Shown one piece after another: positions 8,642 through 20,249 of a stretch of 64,000 nt of DNA (positions are counted from its first letter, which is position 1; every line of letters starts with the position of its first letter). Origin of the DNA: DATHZQ01 sp963823505 (lineage in GTDB: Bacteria; Actinomycetota; Acidimicrobiia; Spongiisociales; UBA5794); NCBI GenBank assembly GCA_963823505.1, contig CAWGLY010000005.1, positions 1,550,001 through 1,614,000 on the forward strand, in the 5' to 3' direction. The position numbers and the translations under genes are program-made. Under the pieces are notes generated by a model. That model made no database searches. It was not told the DNA's origin and saw only the letters and a program-made list of their open reading frames with translations.

Positions 8642-10296
8642 TGCTGGCCACGGTCTTCACCAAGACCACAAGGGACCGCTGGAAGGGCATCACGATTGGT
8701 GCCGCGGTCCTTGCGCTCATGCTGCTCTTCGGCATGGCGGTCTACCGCGACATCGATCTGAGTGTCTACACCTCGCTCCCCGAAGCTTTTCGCAGCCTGA
8801 TCGGCATCGCAGAGGACGCCGATGCGGCCAGCCTCGCCTACAGCGCCATCTACACCTCGTACGGGACGCTGACACTTGCTGCGCTGGCGGTTTCGATGGG
8901 CGCAGCGTCCATTGCAGGCGAGGAGCGCGACGGCACCATCGGCCTGCTGCTCGGCAACCCGAAGAGCCGTACCAAGGTGCTCCTCTCCAAAGCCGAATCG
9001 CTCGTCCTGCTGACGGCCCTCGGGTCGATCGTGCTCTGGGGAGCCGGCCGCATCGTGCCTGGCATCCTCGACGTCGCCGTCGGCCAGATGGATGTCGAAG
9101 CGCTGGTCGTGCACATGTTCGCCACGGCGCTCTTCTTCGGCGTTCTGTCGATGGCCGTTGGTGCGTGGACCGGCAGACGAGGCCTTGCGTCCGGTGTCGG
9201 AGCAGGCCTGATGGTCATTTCGTTCTTCGCCGTCGGGCTCCTCCCCCTGATCCAGGGTTGGGAAGGCGCGGCCAAGGCCTTTCCCTGGTACTACCTCGAT
9301 GGAGGAAAGCCGCTGCTCAACGGCATTCAGTGGGGCCACATCGGCCTGCTGCTCGGCTCCACCGCGGTGTTGGCCGTCGCCGCCGTCGTGGGCGTGAATC
9401 GTCGCGATCTGAGGGCCAAGTCCGTTGGCATCACGCTGGTCGATCGGCTGCGCGGCAATCCGCTGACGAAGACGGTCGCCGACCGGCTCGCCGGCTCGAC
9501 CCGTGTCTCCCGCATCTGGATCAAGACTGCATCGGAGCATCAGGGGCTCCTCTTCGTGACGGCACTGGTCATGTTCGCCATGAGCGTCATGATCGGCCCC
9601 ATGTACACGCTGATCGACGACGCCCTCGCCAGCTTCGCCGACAACTTCCCAGACGCCGTGCTGGCGATGGTCGGGGGCGGCGACATGAGCACGGCGGAGG
9701 GGTTCTACCAGGTTGAGATCTTCGGGCTGATGGCACCGATCTCCATCATGATCGTCACGGTGGTGATCGGAGCCAGAGCTCTTGCAGGCGAGGAAGCGCA
9801 GCGCACCATGGGCCTGCTCCTCGCAAATCCGATCAGTCGCTCGACGGTGGTGTTCGAGAACACCGTTGCCATGCTGCTCTACGGGGCTGCGGTGGGTTTC
9901 GTCATTCTTGCCGGGGTCGCCGCCGGCTCGGCGATCGCAGGGCTCGGTATCGACATCGGCAATATTGCCGCAACCTGCCTGCTCGTCACTCTGCTCGGCC
10001 TGGCGTTCGGTGCGTTCGCTTTGGCGCTGAGCGCCGCCACAGGGCGCGTGCGGCTGGCCACCTATGGAACCACGGGACTTGCCCTCGTGCTGTTCCTCGT
10101 CAATGCGTTCCTCCCGCTCACCAACAGCCTGGGAGGCTGGGCCAAACTGTCGCCGTTCTACTACTACCTGAGCAGCGACCCGCTCATGACGGGCATGCAC
10201 TGGGGGCACGGCGCAGTCCTGGCGGCGCTCATGGTCGTGCTGGTGGCCGCCTCCGTCTGGCTCTTCCAGCACCGCGATCTCCGCCAGACGGGCTGA
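8641..10296 (+). CDS. ABC-2 type permease with internal duplication
   Basis: A 551-residue membrane protein made of two similar six-helix halves, so one chain could supply a whole transmembrane pore. The duplication is visible in matching motifs: ASIAGEERDGTIGLLLGNP in the first half and ARALAGEEAQRTMGLLLANP in the second, and FPWYYLDGGKPLLNGIQWGH against SPFYYYLSSDPLMTGMHWGH. It is coupled to the ATPase by a one-base overlap. This layout is known for actinobacterial efflux permeases. Confidence 0.9.
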   Translation: MLATVFTKTTRDRWKGITIGAAVLALMLLFGMAVYRDIDLSVYTSLPEAFRSLIGIAEDADAASLAYSAIYTSYGTLTLAALAVSMGAASIAGEERDGTIGLLLGNPKSRTKVLLSKAESLVLLTALGSIVLWGAGRIVPGILDVAVGQMDVEALVVHMFATALFFGVLSMAVGAWTGRRGLASGVGAGLMVISFFAVGLLPLIQGWEGAAKAFPWYYLDGGKPLLNGIQWGHIGLLLGSTAVLAVAAVVGVNRRDLRAKSVGITLVDRLRGNPLTKTVADRLAGSTRVSRIWIKTASEHQGLLFVTALVMFAMSVMIGPMYTLIDDALASFADNFPDAVLAMVGGGDMSTAEGFYQVEIFGLMAPISIMIVTVVIGARALAGEEAQRTMGLLLANPISRSTVVFENTVAMLLYGAAVGFVILAGVAAGSAIAGLGIDIGNIAATCLLVTLLGLAFGAFALALSAATGRVRLATYGTTGLALVLFLVNAFLPLTNSLGGWAKLSPFYYYLSSDPLMTGMHWGHGAVLAALMVVLVAASVWLFQHRDLRQTG

Positions 10297-10736
10297 TCAC
10301 CCACGAGGACGGTCGGGAGACCTGTGCTCGACCGCCGTCATCCGGTCGTAGCGGTCCGCGGCCGGCTGGTACATGGCGTCTCTCTTTCGATGGGGTCGGG
10401 ATGGTCACGCTAGGACGGTCGGAACGCCGGTCTCGGCCCTGAACATGAAATCGCCGCGGCGATGTATCAGGGCGGCGCCGCGTGCCTCCTATGCACCACG
10501 TCGAGAGAGGACACGGACATGAAGGCTGGATTCATCTTCTTCAACCGGGACACGGGCACCCATGCCATGCGACAGCTACAGCGTGCCGCAGGACCGCACC
10601 GGAAGACCAGGCGGGTACGTCGCCGGCGCCGCCGACCCTGAGGGTTCACCGATATCCCTTTGGCCGCGGAGCAGGGTGCTCGACCGGGCACTTCGGCGAC
10701 GGTGCGACGCCGTCACGACGATGTGGTCAGCAGTCC
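10297..10736. other. Intergenic region of about 440 bp
   Basis: Lies between two converging transcription units. Open frames exist on both strands but have arginine-rich, shadow-like composition and no recognisable motif. The only candidate with a plausible start context is the 40-codon frame at 10519, listed separately. No terminator hairpin with a T-run was found. Confidence 0.5.
10519..10641 (+). CDS. Possible small ORF (40 residues)
   Basis: Starts MKAGFIFFNRDTGTHAMRQL and ends in an arginine-rich tail. GAGAGGA precedes the ATG by about eight bases. The first ten residues look protein-like; the tail looks like chance GC-rich sequence. It could be the start of a decayed gene whose frame is lost after about 20 codons. 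No family is known. Confidence 0.2.
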   Translation: MKAGFIFFNRDTGTHAMRQLQRAAGPHRKTRRVRRRRRRP

Positions 10737-11811
10737 TCAGCGCGCCTCGGCCAACCGGCGATCGGCGATCCGGCGAGCCGCCGCATCGGTCGTGATGCCC
10801 TGATCCTCCGCCGCAGCGAAGATCTCCGTGAGGGCACTCTTGACGTATTGCCGGATCTCGTCCCTGGCCTGTTCGGGACTCCACCCGAGGCTTTCGATGC
10901 CGGGCATCGCCATGGCCCCGCCGACGTTGGCAACGAAGTCGGGGGCATACAAGATTCCCTTGTGGCGCAGCCGCTCAGCGTCGAAGGGTTCGCCAAGCTG
11001 GTTGTTGGCGCTGCCGGCGATGGCGCGGCACTTCAGCAAGGGAATCGTCGTTGCATCGAGCACGCCGCCGAGCGCACAGGGAGCCAACACGTCACACTCG
11101 GCCACCACGGCCGTGTCCGGGGAAACGAACCTTGCGGCAGACTCGGTGAGGTAGCGACCGATCGACTGTGTCGTCGATGTCGGTGAACGTGACCGAGGCC
11201 CCGGCGGCGAGCAGCAACTCGATGAGCGGCCCTCCGACATTGCCGGCCCCTTGGACGACGATGGATGTGACGGCGAGCGGTTGCCCGAGTCGCTCGCAGA
11301 CGACCTCGATCGCGGTGAACACCCCCAGTGCGGTGTGGGGACCCGGGTCACCGGCGCCCCCGGCTTCCGGCGTACGACAGAACACGTAGGGTCCCGCCGT
11401 CTCGGCGATCACATCCATGTCCGCCGGCGACGTCCCCACGTCAACTCCGGTGAGGAACACTCCGTCGAGCTCGCTGATCGTGGCGCCGAATCTCCGCAGC
11501 AGCCCCAGACGCGCCGAGTCCGTCATCCCTGCAGGAACAGCGACCACGGCCTTGGCGCCACCAAAGGGCAGACCCGGTGTTGCGAATTTGTACGTCATCC
11601 CTTGGGAGAGGCGGAGCACATCTTCCAGCGCGGCGTCGAGGCCGGGGTACGTCGTCATTCGGGTGCCGCCCGCAGCCGGGCCGAGCACCGTTGAGTGGAT
11701 CGCGATCAGTATCCAGGCACCGGTGATCTCGTCGCGACGGACGACAAGACGCTCGCCGTTCCACGCTCGCAACATGCGATCGATCACGCTGACACCCCTG
11801 AGTGGCGACAA
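10737..11811 (-). pseudogene. Glu/Leu/Phe/Val dehydrogenase (leucine dehydrogenase-like), frameshifted
   Basis: An NAD-dependent amino-acid dehydrogenase for oxidative deamination of branched-chain amino acids. The N-terminal frame (start 11811) has GMTYKFATPGLPFGGAKAV with the two active-site lysines, GVDVGTS, and the nucleotide fold VQGAGNVGG followed by FTDID. Right after DID the similarity jumps by one base into another frame: TQSIGRYLTE, then ECDVLAPCALGGVLD, GSANNQL and PDFVANVGG, ending at 10737. One extra base at about 11160-11175 explains it. Joined, the protein has near-normal length (about 357). It is either a recent inactivating mutation or an assembly error; I see no slippery site for programmed shifting. 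Confidence 0.82.
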
Positions 11812-11887
11812 CCGATGATACGTCGATTACCCACGCCACCAACAGCCAGGCGCAGCAAGAAGCACTTCGGCCGCCGGGTCGGGAGCC

Positions 11888-12607
11888 TCAAATGGCCGTA
11901 GCTTCCACTCCATCCTGCGACCCGTCGGGCCTCAACTCGCGGGCCAAGCGCATCGATGAAGGAAACGTGACGGTCAACCACATCGGGTAGCTCATGGCGT
12001 GGCGAAGACCGGTGTGGAGTGCAGCCGGGGGCGGCGTCTCGTCCAAGAACGCTGCCAGTGCACGCCGGAGCATCTCAGGCCGGACCCCGGCCAAACCCCA
12101 GGCTTCGAGGGCGAACGTCCAGGCCGAAATCCCACCGGCTGTCACTGCAGCGAGCTCGACGTCGCACCCGGTCCTTGCCAGGGCCCGGAGCGCAAGCGGT
12201 CGTGCGACGCCATCGACGACCCCGTATGTTCGGGTGTAGACCACCTTGTCGACATCGAGCCACACGCCGTCACCACCCGCCAGCGTGCCCGTCCCGTCTC
12301 GGTGCACGATCTTGTGCCACTCCTCGATCCGCCCCACGGTACCGCTGCCGAGGTCGACGGAACCCGTCGAGGGGCGCCGATATTTCACCTCGAGCGGTCC
12401 ATGGTCGCGGCGCTTCACGCCTACGTCGGGCGTTCCGTCAAGCCGGTATGAGTCTCCCCTCACGTCGATCGAGGTCGGACCCTGTGAGAACCAGGTCAGG
12501 ATCGTGCGGGGGAGAGTCCCGTCGCCGAACCAGCGGACTTCGGTCGTCTCCAGGCCATCTGCCGACGTTGGCGCGACCAGCCGCCGGAGGTGGGTTCCTC
12601 CGCTCAT
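11888..12607 (-). CDS. Conserved-looking hypothetical protein, possibly CYTH-like
   Basis: A 239-residue cytoplasmic protein without signal or membrane segments. The N-terminal half alternates charged beta-like strands: TEVRWFGDGTLP, then GTPDVGVKRRDHGPLEVKYRR. That pattern of basic strands resembles uncharacterised proteins with a CYTH/triphosphate-tunnel type fold. The ExExK signature itself is not present, so this is only a suggestion. A second charged block (SAWTFALEAWG) and a helical tail follow. Lies 76 bp from the dehydrogenase start on the same strand. Confidence 0.6.
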   Translation of the reverse strand: MSGGTHLRRLVAPTSADGLETTEVRWFGDGTLPRTILTWFSQGPTSIDVRGDSYRLDGTPDVGVKRRDHGPLEVKYRRPSTGSVDLGSGTVGRIEEWHKIVHRDGTGTLAGGDGVWLDVDKVVYTRTYGVVDGVARPLALRALARTGCDVELAAVTAGGISAWTFALEAWGLAGVRPEMLRRALAAFLDETPPPAALHTGLRHAMSYPMWLTVTFPSSMRLARELRPDGSQDGVEATAI

Positions 12608-12736
12608 GCGGTCGGGGGGAGACCGGTTGGCGTCGTGGACATCCGGATCATGATCGTAGAGACCGGGGCCGGCTAGCGATAGTCACAATTGACCGGAGTC
12701 GTGCAACATCGGAGCGGGCAACAGGACGGATGACAC

Positions 12737-13639
12737 TCACCAACTGAGCTCCGAACAGCCCTGATGGGTGTCCGGCTCGACCTGGAGCGTGGCGTGGGCC
12801 AGGTTGTAGCGGTTCTGCAGCAGATCTCTCGCCCTGTCGAGCACCTGATGGGTGTCGGTGCCGTCGCCGGTCATGAGGTGGACGGTCGCCACATCCATCT
12901 CGGACGTCAGCGTCCACACGTGGAGATCGTGAACGTCCACGACACCATCGATCGAGGTGAGGTCGAGCTCGAGCGCTTCCAGGTCGAGGTCGCGTGGGGC
13001 GGCTTGCACCAGAATCCGAAGCGCCTCGTGGCCCAGCCTCCACGCCCGGGGCAGGATGAACAGCCCGATGAGTGCGGCGAACAGTGGATCGGCGTACCGC
13101 CACCCGGTGACGATCATGACCAATGCCGCAACGATCACCCCGACCGACCCGATGAGGTCGGCGACCACTTCGAGGTAGGCGCCTTTCACGTTGATCGACT
13201 CTTCTGCCCCTGCCCGCAGCAGCCGCCAGCCGATCACATTGACAAAGAGACCAGCCACCGCAACCAGGAGCATCGGCGTTGCCAAGACTTCGGGCGGCTC
13301 CTGGACCCGCCGGATGGCCTCGTAGATGACATACCCCGCCACGGCGAAGAGCAGCACTGCATTGGCGAGTGCGGCCAAGATCTCGAGCCGGTACAGGCCG
13401 TATGTGCGGCCCTTGCCGGTTGTCGCACGCTCGCCTGCGACGATGGCGGCCAGCGCCATCCCGAGCCCGAGGGCGTCTGTGGCCATGTGCCCGGCGTCCG
13501 AGATCAGCGCAAGGGACCCGGTCATCAACCCGGCAACGATTTCGACGACCATGAACCCGAGCACGAGGAAGAAGGCGAGAGCGAGCGGGCGAAGGTGACG
13601 ACGCCCTGCCCGCGGCACATGGGTGTGGGGTGCGCTCAA
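12737..13639 (-). CDS. Cation diffusion facilitator (CDF, CzcD-like metal exporter)
   Basis: About 300 residues, six helices plus a cytoplasmic ferredoxin-like domain; such proteins expel Zn2+ or other divalent metals in exchange for protons. The TM2 metal site is DAGHMATD. The TM5 site reads YLEVVAD where the classic Zn/Cd form has LHVLGD, so His is replaced by Glu. An N-terminal HTH and several C-terminal His (HDLHVWTL, THQVLD) may bind metal. A TTG at 13639 is the start used here; no strong ribosome site is seen. Confidence 0.9.
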   Translation of the reverse strand: MSAPHTHVPRAGRRHLRPLALAFFLVLGFMVVEIVAGLMTGSLALISDAGHMATDALGLGMALAAIVAGERATTGKGRTYGLYRLEILAALANAVLLFAVAGYVIYEAIRRVQEPPEVLATPMLLVAVAGLFVNVIGWRLLRAGAEESINVKGAYLEVVADLIGSVGVIVAALVMIVTGWRYADPLFAALIGLFILPRAWRLGHEALRILVQAAPRDLDLEALELDLTSIDGVVDVHDLHVWTLTSEMDVATVHLMTGDGTDTHQVLDRARDLLQNRYNLAHATLQVEPDTHQGCSELSW

Positions 13640-13931
13640 GGAATGCCCGTCGTCGTCGCACGCTGGTCACCGCGACCAGGCTCGTACGGTATCCCCATCC
13701 GATCGAGCGGGTGACCACCTCGACTCAGACGCCTCGGCGAGTCGGCAGCCCCGGCTGGGGTCAGTCTCACGAGCTGGCGCCTGCGGTTGGGCTGACCATG
13801 GAGAAGCAGTTGCGGTAGTCCGTCGGGATGACACCAACCACGACGACCTCCCCCTAGACGATGATCACGAACAGCCCGAGTTCGTGGTTGTCTTCGGACC
13901 CTATCAGCAGCCCCGGTCGCGGTCGACGGCG

Positions 13932-14963
13932 CTATGAGATGGTGATCACGAGCTTGCCGTGGGCGTGGCCCTCGCCGAGATAGCGCAGCGCATCGGCGAC
14001 CTGCTCCAGTGGATAGGTCGCCTCGATCACGGGCATTACCGCTCCCGATTCGAGCAGGCCGCCCATGAACTCGAGGTCCGCCTGCTTCACCTGGGCGGTG
14101 AACCAGGTCATGCGCTTCTTGCCGAACATCGAGGCCACCTTGCGCACCAGCAGGTTGCGCAGGGGCCCGACTACAGCGTGTTTGGGCCCTGTGGTCGTCA
14201 CGTTGATCCCCTCTGGCGCAAGGACGCGGCTGGTTTGCGACCACGGCCGGTCCCCCACGTTGTCGAAAAGGACGTCGTAGCCCTGCTCGGTCTCGACGTA
14301 GTCGTCCTTGGTGTAGTCGATGACGTGGTCTGCCCCGATCGACGTGACCGTCTCGACCTTGGTGGTGCTGCAAACGGCAGTCACCTCGGCCCCGAGGGCT
14401 TTGGCGATCTGGACGGCAAACGTGCCGACGCCACCAGACGCTCCGTTCACGAGCACCCTCTGCCCAGGCTCGACACGGCCGATGTCGCGCAAACCCTGCA
14501 ATGCGGTGAGCCCCGCCAGCGAGACGGTCGCGGCCTGCTCGAAGCTGACGCTCTTCGGCTTGGGCGCGATCGACTTCTCGCCCACCGCCGCATATTCGGC
14601 GAAGGCTCCGTGGCCGATGTCCCCAAAGACCTCGTCGCCTGGCTGGAACCGCGACACGCCGCTGCCGACCCGCTCGACAACTCCGGCAACGTCCGCACCG
14701 GGGATCGGGTGCTTCGGCTTGGTGAGCCCTGCCACCGCCCGCACCATGTACGGCGTCCCGGTCGTCATGTGCCAGTCGTAGATGTTCAGCGACGACGCCA
14801 CGACGCGGACGAGCATCTGATCGTCGGCCGGGATCGGCACCGGCACCTTCTCGAGCTTCAGCACGTCCGGTGGGCCGTACCCGTCTTGGACGATCGCTCT
14901 CATCGGCGCCGATTGCGTTGCGCCGTCGTGGGCGCTCCTGCCGGACGTGGACTTGTGGTTCGT
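13932..14963 (-). CDS. MDR-family NAD(P)H-dependent oxidoreductase (quinone-reductase/alcohol-dehydrogenase type)
   Basis: A medium-chain dehydrogenase/reductase of about 343 residues. The GroES-like half has GADVAGVVERVG; the Rossmann half has GASGGVGTFAVQIAKALGA. It lacks the structural-zinc cysteines, as in quinone reductase-like members. The frame is open to a TTG at 15035, but that codon is part of a TTGACA -35 box. I prefer the GTG at 14963 with AGAGG upstream. Three repeated boxes overlap the promoter, so expression is probably inducible. Substrate unknown. Confidence 0.88.
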   Translation of the reverse strand, partial: TNHKSTSGRSAHDGATQSAPMRAIVQDGYGPPDVLKLEKVPVPIPADDQMLVRVVASSLNIYDWHMTTGTPYMVRAVAGLTKPKHPIPGADVAGVVERVGSGVSRFQPGDEVFGDIGHGAFAEYAAVGEKSIAPKPKSVSFEQAATVSLAGLTALQGLRDIGRVEPGQRVLVNGASGGVGTFAVQIAKALGAEVTAVCSTTKVETVTSIGADHVIDYTKDDYVETEQGYDVLFDNVGDRPWSQTSRVLAPEGINVTTTGPKHAVVGPLRNLLVRKVASMFGKKRMTWFTAQVKQADLEFMGGLLESGAVMPVIEATYPLEQVADALRYLGEGHAHGKLVITIS

Positions 14964-14996
14964 CACTGCTGTCACCTCTTGCGTGGAGAAAGTCAC

Positions 14997-15050
14997 CATA
15001 CGCCGTAAGGTATCCATACACCGTAAGTCTGTCAAGCCTTACTGTGTAAG
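14997..15050 (-). promoter_or_regulatory. Promoter covered by three repeated TetR-like operator boxes
   Basis: CATACGCCGTAAG (14997-15009), CATACACCGTAAG (15015-15027) and CTTACTGTGTAAG (15038-15050) share a GTAAG core; the last is a perfect 5-bp inverted repeat around TGT. On the minus strand TTGACA (15035-15030), a 17-bp spacer and TACCTT (15012-15007) form the promoter of the MDR gene. Boxes 1 and 2 flank and overlap the -10, and box 3 lies just upstream of the -35. No regulator gene is adjacent, so the repressor is encoded elsewhere. Confidence 0.65.
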
Positions 15051-15068
15051 CAGCTCCGCCGCCATGGC

Positions 15069-16289
15069 TCAGACCGAAACAGTGGGAGATCCGCCGTCGG
15101 CTTCGTCACCGCGCTTCTTCTTCCGCCGGGATGAGTGCGATGGTGCGGGTTGAGTTGACTGATACACGACTTCGTGGCTGGCCAGGTAGTTGGAGATGAA
15201 CGACGAGATCAAGGCCGCGATCGGCAGCGCCGTGAACGCCCCCATCGGCCCCGCAATCGCGCCACCCGCCAGCGCCGCACCGAAGGCAACGCCCCCATTG
15301 AGCGTCATCGTCTCAGCGCTGATCTTTGGACTCAACCAGTAGTTCTCCAGCTGCTGATACACCAGGACGTACGCGAGAACGATCAGCGCTGCGGTGAGAC
15401 CCTGGACCGCCAGTGTCAGCAGCACGGGTATCGCACCGCCGATGTACGTACCGATGGCGGGAATGAACACGGAGACGAAGGCACCAAACAATGACAGGGT
15501 GAGCGCCAGCGAAACCGGCATCCCGACGGCCACCATGGTGAAGAAGAAACCCAAGCCGTTGATCACCATCAGGATCATGCGGGAGTAGAAGTACCCGCCT
15601 GTTTGAACGATCGCCTGATCCCAGGTCCACCCGATGCGCTCCTGAGCGGCCGGGCTGAAGAGCCGCAATACGGCATTCTGCACCTGGGGGGCACCGGCCG
15701 TCAGATAGAACGTGAACATCGCAATCGTGGCCAAGTTGAAGATCAGCCCAATGCCTGCGCTCGCAATGTCCACGGCCGTACCGAATGCTCCCGCCGCAAA
15801 ATCCTTGATGGCGACGTCCGTGCTCTGCGCCAGTTCTTCGGCAGAGTCGACCCCCGCGATCTCGATACCGAGATTCTCCTGCGTCCATTCGCTGATGTTG
15901 TTGATCCATTCTGCGCCTCCCTCGCCAATCGCCGTCGCAAGGTCGGTCATCGCAGGGATCAGCACCACCACCATGAAGGTGACGAACACCACTCCGGCGA
16001 CGTAGATGACGCCGGTCGCCGAACCGCGACGCCACCCAAAGCGGCCGGTCAGCCATCGCACCGCGGGTTCGAGCGCCAGGCTGAAGAAGAACGAGATCAG
16101 GACCATCGACACCAGGCTCCGCGCCTGCATCACAGCCCAGATCAGGGCGATGGTGGCAAGGATCACGCCCACAACTTGCCAGATCGACTTGCCGGAGATC
16201 TCTACCCGTTGCACGGTGACTTGGGGGTCCGTCGCAACCGGCGGCTCAGTCGACGGCGGCTCCTGTTGATGGGCGTCGTCCACGGTCAC
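15069..16289 (-). CDS. AI-2E family transporter (permease PerM/TqsA-like)
   Basis: A 406-residue membrane protein with about eight hydrophobic segments, starting after a 30-residue Pro/Glu-rich cytoplasmic lead. The family's conserved end is visible: IPAIGTYIGGAIPVLLTL, then YVLVYQQLENYWLSPKI and GGAIAGPMGAFTALPIAALI. The charged tail contains SRRKKKRGDE. Members export small molecules or act in Na+/H+ antiport; autoinducer-2 transport is proven for few and should not be assumed. Confidence 0.9.
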   Translation of the reverse strand: MTVDDAHQQEPPSTEPPVATDPQVTVQRVEISGKSIWQVVGVILATIALIWAVMQARSLVSMVLISFFFSLALEPAVRWLTGRFGWRRGSATGVIYVAGVVFVTFMVVVLIPAMTDLATAIGEGGAEWINNISEWTQENLGIEIAGVDSAEELAQSTDVAIKDFAAGAFGTAVDIASAGIGLIFNLATIAMFTFYLTAGAPQVQNAVLRLFSPAAQERIGWTWDQAIVQTGGYFYSRMILMVINGLGFFFTMVAVGMPVSLALTLSLFGAFVSVFIPAIGTYIGGAIPVLLTLAVQGLTAALIVLAYVLVYQQLENYWLSPKISAETMTLNGGVAFGAALAGGAIAGPMGAFTALPIAALISSFISNYLASHEVVYQSTQPAPSHSSRRKKKRGDEADGGSPTVSV

Positions 16290-16549
16290 CTCAGATCCCT
16301 CCGGCTCACCGGCCGCACACTACCTGCTTGCCCAAGGTCGCAGCCAGCAATCGCCGCCAGCGCGGCATGTCACGGTACATCGCTCGCCGAGCCCTGGCCG
16401 GGCGCAACCCGCAACAGAGGCACCGTGCGATGGCCGGGACATCGAGCGGCCGCCACTCCGAGGTCCGGACGCCGCATAGGGGTGCACGTCGCGGCCGGCT
16501 CAGCAGGTGCGATCGTCGTGCCCCAACGAACGCATCTAGGGTGCCACCC

Positions 16550-17425
16550 ATGACGGACGAGAAGCGACGATCCATCGTCGGCATTGCAGCGAGCCTGCTG
16601 ATTGGGGCCCTCGTCATCCTGGCGGGCAGCACCGGGAGCACCCAGGTCGGCTCCGTTGCCGTTTTTGCCGTGTGCGGGATGCTCGCCTACGTCATCAACT
16701 GGGTGGTGTTCGTGCCCTCGAATCGGGCAAAGACCGAGCACTATTACGACCTCACCGGGAGTGTCACGTATGTGACGATCGTCGCGGTCGCCGTGCTCCT
16801 CAGCGACAACCTCGACGCACGGGCGCTGATCGTGGCCGGGATGGTGTGGGTGTGGGCGCTACGACTCGGTTCGTTCTTGTTCCGCCGGGTGCGGCGCGAT
16901 GGACGCGACGGCCGCTTCGACACCATCAAGACGGATCCGCTGCGGTTCTTCATGACCTGGACGCTGCAGGGGTTGTGGGTGCTGCTGACTGCGGCCTGCG
17001 CCCTTGCGATCATCACGAGCGAAGAGCGCCGGTCGATCGGCTGGGTGGCAATTGTCGGGATCGTGGTCTGGGTCGCCGGTTTTGCGATCGAGGTCGTCGC
17101 CGACCGGCAGAAGTCGGCGTTCAAGAAGGACCGTGCAAACGACGGCCGGTTCATCACGACGGGGCTGTGGGCCTGGTCTCGCCACCCCAACTACTTCGGC
17201 GAGATCACGCTCTGGGCAGGGATCGCCATCATGGCCCTGCCGATCCTCTCCGGCTGGCGGTGGGCCATGTTGATCTCGCCGGTGTTCGTCTACCTGCTGA
17301 TCACCCGGGTGAGCGGTGTCCCGATGCTCGAAGCCAGGGCGGCCAAGCGGTGGGGCGACGAGGAAGCGTTCCAGGAGTACACCGCCAACACGCCTGTCTT
17401 GATGCTGCGCCCGCCGCGGCGGTAG
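16550..17425 (+). CDS. DUF1295 / steroid 5-alpha-reductase-like membrane protein
   Basis: A 291-residue polytopic protein. The C-terminal signature of the DUF1295/isoprenylcysteine-methyltransferase-like superfamily is clear: FAIEVVADRQKSAFKKD, then GLWAWSRHPNYFGEITLWAG and VSGVPMLEARAAKRWGDEEAFQEYTANT. The reaction is unknown; relatives are NADPH reductases or methyltransferases acting on lipids. The ATG at 16550 begins the conserved sequence; the frame is open further upstream but without similarity. Convergent with the uvrA-like gene. Confidence 0.88.
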   Translation: MTDEKRRSIVGIAASLLIGALVILAGSTGSTQVGSVAVFAVCGMLAYVINWVVFVPSNRAKTEHYYDLTGSVTYVTIVAVAVLLSDNLDARALIVAGMVWVWALRLGSFLFRRVRRDGRDGRFDTIKTDPLRFFMTWTLQGLWVLLTAACALAIITSEERRSIGWVAIVGIVVWVAGFAIEVVADRQKSAFKKDRANDGRFITTGLWAWSRHPNYFGEITLWAGIAIMALPILSGWRWAMLISPVFVYLLITRVSGVPMLEARAAKRWGDEEAFQEYTANTPVLMLRPPRR

Positions 17426-17441
17426 CCGGGCCTCGGCCGCG

Positions 17442-19844
<2,403 letters not shown>

Positions 19845-20249
19845 GGTTTGCGGCGCTCAGGCATTGTCACCGCGGACCCTCTCGTCGGAGGTGAAGAGGT
19901 CGAGGAGCGGCGAGTAGCGATGGACCCGGTTTCGTTGTTGCCCGGCGATCTCTTCGACGACGCCAAGGGGTTCAAGGGACGGTCAGGGTTCGCGACATCA
20001 CCGGACCGACGAGCGTCACCAGCTCGGCGCCGTGCTCGGCTCTGTGGTCGAGACGGTCGATGTATCCGGGCCCGATCGTCGAGCTCGATTCGGGATGGGC
20101 GGCGCCGCAATGCCAGACCTGATGAAGCTGTCGATCGGCACCGCTCGCCGCCAACGATGGGCGGATCGATTCCTGCTCGGGCCGTTGCACGCAGCGACCA
20201 GCGAGCGGAGACGCCGTCGACCAGAAGGGACCCATGGACTCCGTTGTGA
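19845..20249. other. Region without a recognisable gene (about 400 bp)
   Basis: Open frames on both strands have no motif I can identify. It sits between the uvrA-like gene and a decayed cyclase-domain gene and may hold further eroded coding sequence. No RNA gene, repeat or terminator was seen. Confidence 0.45.

Noticed and set aside
8614..10272. A 552-codon open frame antisense to the ABC-2 permease
   Set aside because: It mirrors the permease codons in high-GC DNA, is rich in His/Gln/Arg/Asp and has no family motif. The sense frame has clear membrane helices and duplicated motifs.
11160..11180. Programmed ribosomal frameshift in the dehydrogenase gene
   Set aside because: No slippery heptamer, stop codon context or downstream pseudoknot typical of programmed shifting was visible, and this family is not known to use it.
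13640..13931. Possible gene between the CDF exporter and MDR genes
   Set aside because: Frames on both strands have shadow-like composition; a minus-strand segment with LLLHGQPNRR and similar words shows no consistent start, codon pattern or family.
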